This document shows positions 56,089-64,000 of a stretch of 64,000 nucleotides of DNA, one piece after another. Made by a program: the position numbers and the translations under genes. The DNA comes from Paracentrotus lividus (lineage: Eukaryota; Echinodermata; Echinoidea; Camarodonta; Echinidae), in assembly GCA_940671915.1 (NCBI GenBank), contig CALNVZ010003426.1:18563181-18627180 (forward strand). Reading direction: 5' to 3'. The notes beneath the pieces were generated by a model that was not told where the DNA came from, did no database searches, and worked only from the letters and a program-made list of their open reading frames with translations. Positions within the stretch are counted from its first letter, which is position 1. Every line of letters begins with the position of its first letter.

Positions 56089-59000
56089 TCAGATAATCTT
56101 GTCCAATAATCGCTTAAACCGTACTAGCTCTAACGTCGTCTTCAGTCCGAACTCTGTCTCCATCTTCCTATAGAAGACCAGAGGCGCACAAATCGCCAAC
56201 TCTTTGAGTCCCAGAAGATCTTCACCATCCCAACCTTTAAACCACGGTGTCAACCTTGGAAAGCCATTCTCTTCGATCCAATAAAGAGCCTGTTGGTTGG
56301 ACCACTTGATGACGTTATTACTGCAGACGGGAGCGAGTCCTTTCCAGCTTGAGATAGGTACACCTGTGAACCCTCCATTGGTTCTCCGCTGAGGCACTTC
56401 TGTTGACTGGTCAGTGTTGTGTCCAGGTGTAATGCTCTCTAGAATGATTGCAAGTGTATCACGAATAAATAATAATTATGATAATTTTTCAAAATAATTA
56501 TATCATATAATTATTATGTTCTATTCAGTATCTCATATCCAGTTTGCAATAAGAATATCATCATTATAGCCTTTCCTTGCAAGAGTAAAAAATAACTCAT
56601 TTTGGATCTTTTGTAGTAGTCAACTAACTGATGATATAATCTTTAAAGAAAAAAAAACAAGTTGCATTCTCGGAGGATTGCGTGGAGCACTTAAAGATTT
56701 GGAAAAAAAATCCATTTACAAGAGCAAAACATCGAAACTAAACAACAACAACAACAACAACAACAATAACCACAAAAGATTCATTAAACCCTCTGCAAAT
56801 TTCCAAAAATCCCAAAATTGACTGAAAGAAGGAACAATTTTGCCTCATGCTGACAAAGATCGTCAAGCCATGCTATCAACCAGGATCGAGCGGATACCTC
56901 ACAGAAGCCTCTTTTGGAGGCAGGCATGGATCCAGCGTCAGCTCCGATAAAGGATTTTATGAGCCCATTTGTCTGGGGACAATCGGCGCTATCATGCTTG
57001 TGCACGGGCTGATAGAATCCTTTGTCAGAGTCGATGATGTATCCGCTACAAAGTGTCGTTAGAATTATGATTAGGTGGAGGGTTACGATTAAGATTAAGA
57101 TTCAGATTAGAGGTACGTAACGGAATTCGGGTTTTGAAGCATCATGGCAATGACGATACCGGTGTTCCAAACGAGGCTACCGTAGTTCAAACGTTGTTTG
57201 AAAAAAGGGGAAAAGAGGAGGAGTCTTTGAATTTAGAGGATCTGTTGAGAGTAAAAGAAAGCTCTTACTATTGTTATCTCCTTCCTCTTCAGACGGAGGC
57301 TCTTCACCCTTGTTCGCATCACCTCCCGGTCGGCCTCCCGACGACTTACATCCTCGGTTAGCTAGCTCTCGTATCAACAGGTAACCATTCTTCTTTACTA
57401 ACTCCAGGGCGTACATCTCAATGTAGAACTTGGTACCCAACATGGCTCCGAGCCAACCGTTAGGGTCATAGCCATTCTGCATTTTCAGAGGAACAACTGG
57501 TTTGCGTAGCTTGTAGGTATATTCAGCCTCTGTATGGATATTGATATTGAACTCTTGTCAGAACAGTGCAATATTTTCTCCCTCTTGTTATTGAGTATGA
57601 CTTGTACTTCCCAAATTGATAATAATGATCAACCGTTTATGTGGACGCCGTCACAGATAATTTTATGTAATTGCTTGTAATTGCATGACCTTCTCTGAAG
57701 AAAAAAAATCCATTATTGGCTCTGAATAAGTGTTCATTCCGCATTAGTTTAAATGGTTGCATTTTAATTATCCACAAAATGAAACCATACCAAGTTATAT
57801 CATACATGTACCTGCTTCGAATGATTAACTCTGATAGTAAAAATGCTGATAACAAGCATTTCATGATATTTTGGAAGATACGGTTCAATCGTAGAAAAAA
57901 CATTCTGATAGATATTTATGAGAAAAATTCGTAGTTCCTTGTCATTTGAGTAGATAGTAGCTGGTTACATCATGAAGATATTGTCTACTTAATGAATAAT
58001 CAAAATGCTCATCAACCTGAGATGAAGAATACACATAAACTTGATTTGTTTTGAGAACATACCAGTCCGACAAGCTGGACTGTCTTTGTACTTCTCAGAA
58101 AAACAGAGGACAACCACGGTTGCGTTCTCCACTGCCTGGGCCATCGCTTCCAACGTCGACCCACCTGTTCGAAGAAGAGGAAAATTATGAAGTTGCATCT
58201 CTCATTGTCATTTCAACTTTTCCGTTTGGGCTTATGCAACAAAAAGGGACATCTTGAATAATGGAGTTCTTGGAATGAAATAGTTACAAACTATTTCTTC
58301 GACTACATAATTATCGTTATGGGCCATTTGTTGCCTAATATAAGTGAGTACACCGGCTAACTGACTAGGGTGGGAAGGGGGGGGGGGGCACAATCGAATT
58401 TTTTTCGATATCAACTTGTACGTTTAGTGCGTGGTATTCAAAAATAGAGGAGGGGCTCACACCTACTGCGCCCTCAGGATCCGCCACTGGACTGATGTTT
58501 TGATTTGATCTATATCCATAAGTATACATCATTTACAATCTTAAACATATATGGTTACATAAGGCTATAAAAAGGAATCGACTTAAACAAAGCTGGAGTT
58601 GACGTCTTAATCATAAATAAGCTGATCGTACAATTAATATACATATGCAAAAAAATGCACACTGGAAAAACAGATGACAAATCAAAGAGTGTCAAGAAAC
58701 GAAGATAGAGAGCTGATGATGATGATCTGATTTAGGGCTCATAATATTTGATAATCAAAAGTTACCCATTTGCTCAACGTCGATCCATACGTTGAATCCG
58801 TTTGCCTTTAAAAGTTCGTTGACAGCAAGTATTTGTTTCTGAACGTCCCATTGGTAGCTTAACATGACGTAATTCGTCAGGGGTTTCGTACGGCCGTTTG
58901 ATGACGTCACCTCCTTACCAGCTTTGCCTCCCTTTCCGTCTGTGTAAACCTTAATAACAAAATTAATAATCAGTCATTATCGATCAATAAATAATAATCA

Positions 59001-61580
59001 AACAATTCAATTCAAGAGCTTTACAATACTCTGTGACAGAAAGAAAATGATGTTCTAACCACTTTTTTCCCACTAAGGCATAATCATGTTCGAATTTTGC
59101 ATATTATTGGAAACGAATAGATTGATTGAAATGATTGTATGTGATTGATTCCGGTACGTATAAGCCATGGTCGATTCTTTTACGGTCACTAAAAATTCAC
59201 ATTAGGATAAGTAATTTTTTTTTTGCTTGTCATTACGCTAAGATTGTTTAGTTATAAGGGCCATCTTTTATCTGTTTATTTACTGTAAATATGTATGATT
59301 AAAGTTAGTATTTCTTTACCAGTTGATCAGGTGTAAGAGCCCCAACATTCCATAAGATCGCTTTACATTGGCGGCCGTTGTCCTCCTCGTTTAAACACCG
59401 TTGTACAGCTACAGATGACAAGGAAAGATATAATACAGTTAAAACATTTAATAATGATACAAAACTAGATAATAATTTAGATATCAAAATGTTTAATTAC
59501 ATCTGTCAGGGGAAAAATTTGGCTAACCAATTTGACCCCGAAAGAAAAGATCATTAAAGGGATTGATGTGGAAAGCATAAAGGTTCTTATGTTATTTCAA
59601 AACGGAATTACTTGGTGTTAAAATAACAAAATCATTAATGCGGCGGTCACAACTTGTCGAAGCTACGTGGCACGTGCCATCAACGTAGCCTGCGTTGAAT
59701 GCACAATGCACGCACAAGACCTGGGTCAACTTCTGCGATTCCTGCGTTTCTGTAGTAAGGGTATTGTAAAAACCTCCTGTACGTCGTACGTGCATTGTAC
59801 CTGCAAGGTACCTCCGCTGCACGAATTTTCTACGAAATCCATCGTAGGGAGTTGCACGTCGAAGGTACGGCGAGTTGTGACCGCCGCATTAGTTGCATGC
59901 AGACGAATAAGTACATTATTACCTTCCATGCATCGTGTTTCCTTCTTGATATCATCTTTATTTTCCTGGTTGAAAGAGAGTACCCATAATGCTTTGAGAG
60001 CTTCCTTTCTTTCATCATCCCATCCGTCCATCATAGAGCCTAGATGCGGAAGAATCCCAGCCTGCACCAGTTTTCTCTAAAACAATTTAATTAAAATAAA
60101 AATTCACTAGTCGTATTCAAATTATTTTTGAAGTAGTAGTTTTAGTTGGAAATAATAATTCAATTTGAAAAAGAGGTGGAATTTTTGTTAGGGAGATGCG
60201 ATAGTCGGTTAATAAGTAATTTTATAAATGATATTACATAAATAATCAGAAATATACATGTAAAACATAAACATTTTGAAGTCAAAGAGAAGTAAAACGA
60301 GACTTAGTCATGAAGAAGAAGGGTTAATGAAAAAAAAAATAAAAAAAAAAATCTTAGAATGTCAACAACATAAATACTGCTAAATTGTTTGGTGTCATGG
60401 TCAGTACAAACGTTATTCCGAAGGCAGGATTTTCCGAAAATACACACGCACTCTCACCCTCTCATTCTCACCCACACATTTTCACCCACACGAAAATCGT
60501 AACAAAAAACCCTCAGACATCCACGCACGCTCTCACCCTCACAGAAAGCATTACCCTTTCCCACACCTACACACACACACACATACACACACTCACACAC
60601 ACATCCAAACACATACCTTGTTTTCGTCATTAGACGCCAAATGTTGTATCGCCTCGACCACTTCGACGGCAAACTGGTCGTAATTTTTGGAGTAGTGATC
60701 GGCGTTCTCGCTGCTATCTGCTAGAGTTTTACCCAAGACATCGACAATGAACTCGGCATTCTTCGGGCTCGCGTTCAGGTTCGCATTCTCTTCCTCGGTG
60801 ACGATGAACGCCAGAATCTGCAATGCCTGAAAAAAAGGAACGACAGCGTAGTTTAAGTTTTTCCCCCGTCAAACTCTATGCTCATTCAATTTAAACGATA
60901 CCTCTTGATGCGTGGCGATCGGTCATTCAATTTAACAAAAACAGCAAAATCGCAAATCGGATGCGGAAACTGATTACTTGAACTGTCAAATTGACTGTAG
61001 ATAGTTTAACATTGACGTGGAAAACTATACCATCAAATCCATTGTTATATCTTAGAATATTACAAATTTACTGAACTAACAAAAATACAATATCGAAGAT
61101 ACACTATTTTCATACATATGGCTGACGAAACCATTGCATTACTGTTAGAGAATGAATGGAAAATATTTTGGTTACTTTTATTTATATTTTGTGGTTTCTT
61201 AATATTTGACCTTTTCACTTCAGATTATTACCACGGAACCTATAACGTGACAAGCTGTGTTTTTAACTTAGGCTCCTTCGTGTTTCTTTCTTTATGTGTA
61301 TCGTTATAAAGTTTGTAAAGAGATTTAAAATGATGTAACAAATAATTTGTTGTTTATATTATAAATCTAATTCTAAATATATATATATATATATATATAC
61401 CTATTTTCGTCCTTAAGGCGAATTTCTTTGTTTCCTCCTTTTATATCGCCCCAACTAACCCTAGCCCTAACCCTATAGAATTGGCGTTAAGGGGAATTAT
61501 TCGCCTATAGAAAGTCGCTAAGGGGAATGCTGACTGAATAAAGCTATTCTTCTCAGTTCCCCTTAAGGCCCGTTTTAGTA

Positions 61581-61655
<75 letters not shown>

Positions 61656-63477
61656 AATTGAACTTTAACTGACTAGATATCTAATTACTATAGCTTCTTG
61701 GGCAGGATGCAACAATTTTTGTAAACATTGAAATATGGCATACTTTTGCACGCAGTATGGATGAACGACTCTCGAGGAAAGTTTGTACGTAGCTTGCAGC
61801 ATTGTGCATTCGTAACACCTCTCGGTTGTCTGGAAAGTTCCTAGAAACAATTCAAATCAAAATGATAAATGAATTAACTTTTATCATCACAAGATTAAAC
61901 TTAATCGACTACACAGACGTCTAACCTGATTTTATGAAAATACGTTATTATTATATTTACAACTTCAAACACATTTGCCAACTTTTATTTTTATGTAGTT
62001 TATACTGAATATTCATAAATTGTTTTTTCGTCAAATGTATTATAACATATGTTCATATATTTCAGTGAAATATATTTAACAAAAACATCAGGAGAGATAT
62101 ATATAAGAACCCCTTTTCACCACTTACTTTAATCGAAAAACCCAAGGTAATTAGGTCCATTCAAACATATTTTCATCATGAATATTTCCAGTGCAATTTA
62201 ATGATAACATCGTTTTGGGAAGTGACCATAAACTTTTACCTGAGGCAGTTGTACGCTGAAAATTTTCTTCAAGAACTCATAATAAAAAAATATGATAATG
62301 AATATTTCAGTGGATTAAATTATAACAACGTTTTTGAAACTGATCGTTTACCTGAGGCAGTTGTAGAATATACTGAAAATTTTCTTCAAGAACTCTTTTC
62401 GAGACATCCATTTGGTATTCTCATCGTCACCGTTGATGGCGTCGCATGAGTAGAAAGGATCGGTTAGTATCGATAGCAGGGCGGGAAGACATCGTCTGCC
62501 CATGTCCCTGCATAAAGTTCGGTTGAGCTCCGTGAATCGCTGGGTCGCGTCGAGTAAGAGATTGACAGCGATGTACTGACCAGGGTAGGTCACCTACAAG
62601 AATTAACAAAGAGATGTGCGATCATAATTATAGACATTAGACTACAGTAGCGGACGCAGACCGGAGTCACACAATGAACTTACCGGGCCCATGCGTAAAC
62701 ATAATAGAGCCGCTTTTGTCACCAGACAATTGGGCCCCCGAAATGCATTCAATTCGATTTTCTTGGATCCGCGCCTGGATGGACTAAATGACAATCAGCC
62801 ATAGTGATCATGCACAGGAGTCAAACGGTTGGGGACAGGGAATAAGCATGTCAAATTAAATATCCCATGTTTTTTCGGGCTTGCCCAGCCCCCACCCCAA
62901 ATTGAGAAAACAGTGCCTAAAATCGAGTATTAAGGGCCTTTGACCCCCCGGCTCGGTAAAAAAAAGAAAGGAAAAAAAAGAAGAAAAAAGAAAAAAAGAA
63001 AACGAAAACAAAAACACCCCCAAATTATTGGCCGATGACTGACACCCCCCCCCCCGTGACGTGATATAATTGGTTTACAAGATTCTTAAATTATAATTCT
63101 AATTTGGGCCCCCATGCACAAGTTCGGATCGAAGCCCCTGATTATACCAAATGATAATTGGACCAAATTAGACCAATGATAGCAGACCAAATGGTTTAAA
63201 CCAAAGTGGTATAATTAGACAATCAGAGAATTAGACAAGGTGGATACAAACCGATATATTTGTCTTCACCAACCTGGTCTTTGATGTCTATTTGGTTGAG
63301 TTTTAGCCACACTGTTGCGAAGAAGTCAGCAAATCCCTTTTCGGTTGCGATCTCTGCAAATTGGAAACTGACCCGATCAACTCTCCCAATGGCACTTAGT
63401 TCACGAAGATTCATAAGGACATTGACCTCTGCAAAAGACTCAGCCTGCAAGACAGTGGTCATTATCCTATCTGCAAG
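56089..63477 (-). CDS. Armadillo-like / TIR / SAM-like protein, 5' end outside the window
   Basis: Minus-strand exons: 63477-63274, 62593-62352, 61840-61744, 60826-60617, 60076-59923, 59408-59320, 58949-58766, 58164-58063, 57529-57269 and 56438-56089. All are GT-AG and in phase, giving 631 codons including the stop. The first six exons encode helical repeats (LRELSAIGRVDRVSFQFAEIA, NREVLRMHNAASYVQTFLES, FAVEVVEAIQHLASNDENK, KEALKALWVLSFNQ) that look like Armadillo repeats. The next three encode a TIR domain: NYVMLSYQWDVQKQI, FNVWIDVEQMGGSTLEAM, VVVLCFSEKYKDSPACRTEAEYTY and WLGAMLGTKFYIEM. The Glu after SPACRT is where NADase-type TIR domains keep their catalytic Glu. An acidic linker leads to a SAM-like domain (WSNQQALYWIEENGFPRL...LLGLKELAI). 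TIR domains act in innate immune signalling or cleave NAD+; SARM1 has ARM-SAM-SAM-TIR, a different order. A cytosolic signalling or NAD-consuming role is inferred. Confidence 0.9.
56925..57055. mobile_element. GGATCC-ended MITE in an intron of the ARM-TIR gene
   Basis: GCATGGATCCAGCG, GATAAAGGATTTTATGAGCC, TCTGGGGACAATCGGCGCT and ATCCTTTGTCAGAGTC lead to GTATCCGCTAC. It is the best example of the subterminal AAAGGATT/AATCCTTT inverted words of this family. It lies between the TIR and SAM-like exons. Confidence 0.65.
61400..61582. mobile_element. 183-bp element in (TA)n, second copy
   Basis: Inverse of 30,881-31,063 with only a few differences (for example GGGCTAGGG against GGGATAGGG, and ATTATTCGCC against TTTTTCGCC on the same strand). 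(TA)n tracts bracket it at 61,380-61,398 and 61,583-61,648. It lies in an intron of the ARM-TIR gene. Confidence 0.7.
62170..62396 (-). repeat. Tandem duplication of an exon 3' edge with its splice donor
   Basis: On the minus strand the end of exon 62593-62352 (AAAATTTTCAG...CAACTGCCTCAG|GTAAAC) is repeated about 112 bases downstream (62,279-62,239, ending CCTCAG|GTAAAAG). The intron sequence after the donor is duplicated as well (62,170-62,238 against 62,283-62,350). Reading phase is not preserved in the decoy as a standalone exon. Confidence 0.7.
62643..62785. mobile_element. GGATCC-ended MITE, inverted relative of the 4.5-kb copy
   Basis: CAGTAGCGGACGCAGACCGG to GATTTTCTTGGATCCGCGCC. On the other strand it follows the 4,503-4,637 copy closely (TGAATGCATTT, CCAATTGTCTGG, AGCGGCTCTATTATGTTTAC, GCATGGGCCCGG). 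It lies in an intron of the ARM-TIR gene. Confidence 0.7.
62786..63260. repeat. Low-complexity tracts and GTCTAAT minisatellite piece
   Basis: A/G-rich and C-rich tracts (62,950-63,055) are followed by inverse units of the GTCTAAT family (CAAATTAGACCAATG, GCAGACCAAATGG, GAATTAGACAAGG), ending 14 bases before a coding exon of the ARM-TIR gene. Confidence 0.5.
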
Positions 63478-63699
63478 CTGGTGGATAAAATAATGAGTGA
63501 AAACATCTTTAAACTAATGGGCCTCTTTTTCATAGATACATGTACAATATATACCCCCCAAAAAAGGAGGGAAACTACCCCGATCACCCACTTAAAAAAA
63601 TGAGCCGTAAGCCCGGTTCACATAATATAGTCAGGCAGCTAGGTGACCTTCGATCAAAGGAACGAGGTACCTTACACTGAAAACCTAAACGGGTAGACC

Positions 63700-64000
63700 G
63701 ACTAGCTTTAAAGCTAGTCGTAGTGATGCCCTGACTAACTAGCTTTAAAGCTAGTCAGTCACAACGGACTAGCTGTCCTTCAACACAACCCGTCTATTAC
63801 TGACTAGCTTTAAAGCTCGTCCGTCTCTACGGACTAGCTTAAAAGCTAGTCCGTCAAGTTAGTCGGTCACGACGGACTAGTTTTAATGCTAGTCGGTCAC
63901 AACGGACTAGTTTTAAAGCTAGCCCGTCGTGACCGACTAGTTTGGCGGACTAGCATTAAAGCTAGTCGTAGTGATGCCCAGACTGACGAGCTTTTGAGCA
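63700..64000. repeat. Array of a 20-bp perfect palindrome
   Basis: GACTAGCTTTAAAGCTAGTC (63,700-63,719) is its own reverse complement. Variants lie at 63,737-63,756, 63,802-63,821, 63,832-63,851, 63,875-63,894, 63,905-63,924 and 63,948-63,967, and another begins near 63,984. Spacers carry GTCGGTCACAACG-like words that are themselves partly inverted (CGTCGTGACCGAC). TAGTGATGCCC recurs at 63,720 and 63,969, hinting at a higher-order unit of about 250 bases. The array runs off the window. Confidence 0.85.

Noticed and set aside
61665-61850. Minus-strand frame QTTERCYECTMLQATYKLSS as the coding frame of this exon
   Set aside because: The phase of the neighbouring exons requires the frame NFPDNREVLRMHNAASYVQTF with a donor at 61,744, which also reads as an Armadillo-like helix.

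Overview
The window looks like animal nuclear DNA, most probably from a sea urchin or another echinoderm. Its genes carry many introns with GT-AG junctions. It has long AT-rich introns and intergenic DNA packed with small inverted-repeat elements, a tRNA-derived SINE, non-LTR retrotransposon tails, and a gene with Armadillo-like, TIR and SAM-like parts of a kind expanded in invertebrate deuterostomes. The species cannot be fixed from the sequence alone. Exons were assembled by hand from splice sites and reading phase; every multi-exon model below keeps one open frame.

Layout. 3.8-11.9 kb (minus): a C6orf89-like single-pass membrane protein of about 342 aa. 12.4-20.8 kb: the 3' part of a LINE, apparently split by a large element with GGGGCGTTTCACGAAACC ends that is filled with minisatellite. 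This block also holds a sequence defect: 14.8-18.1 kb is an indel-ridden second copy of 11.5-14.8 kb, and a run of 25 N follows at 20.1 kb. 22.3-23.4 kb (plus): a two-exon gene for a 79-aa four-cysteine zinc ribbon. 23.8-33.1 kb (plus): a complete ten-exon RECQL (RecQ1) helicase gene of 940 codons with a long C-terminal extension. 33-42 kb: intergenic DNA with at least seven inverted-repeat elements. 42.2-44.5 kb (minus): a 778-aa Ser/Arg/Lys-rich coiled-coil protein. 46.4-47.2 kb (plus): a 292-aa protein, divergent from the previous gene. 47.3-56 kb: repeats, including eight copies of GTCACACACGTGAC. 56.1-63.5 kb (minus): ten exons (631 codons including stop, 5' end outside the window) of a gene ordered Armadillo-like helices, TIR, SAM-like. 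63.6-64.0 kb: an array of a 20-bp perfect palindrome that runs off the window.

The genes do not form a pathway. The most unusual features are: local tandem duplications of exon edges together with their splice sites, seen three times in two genes (RECQL exons 6 and 7, and one exon of the ARM-TIR gene); the GTCACACACGTGAC cluster; the palindrome array; the nested insertion in the LINE; and a pair of near-identical 183-bp elements that both sit inside (TA)n tracts.
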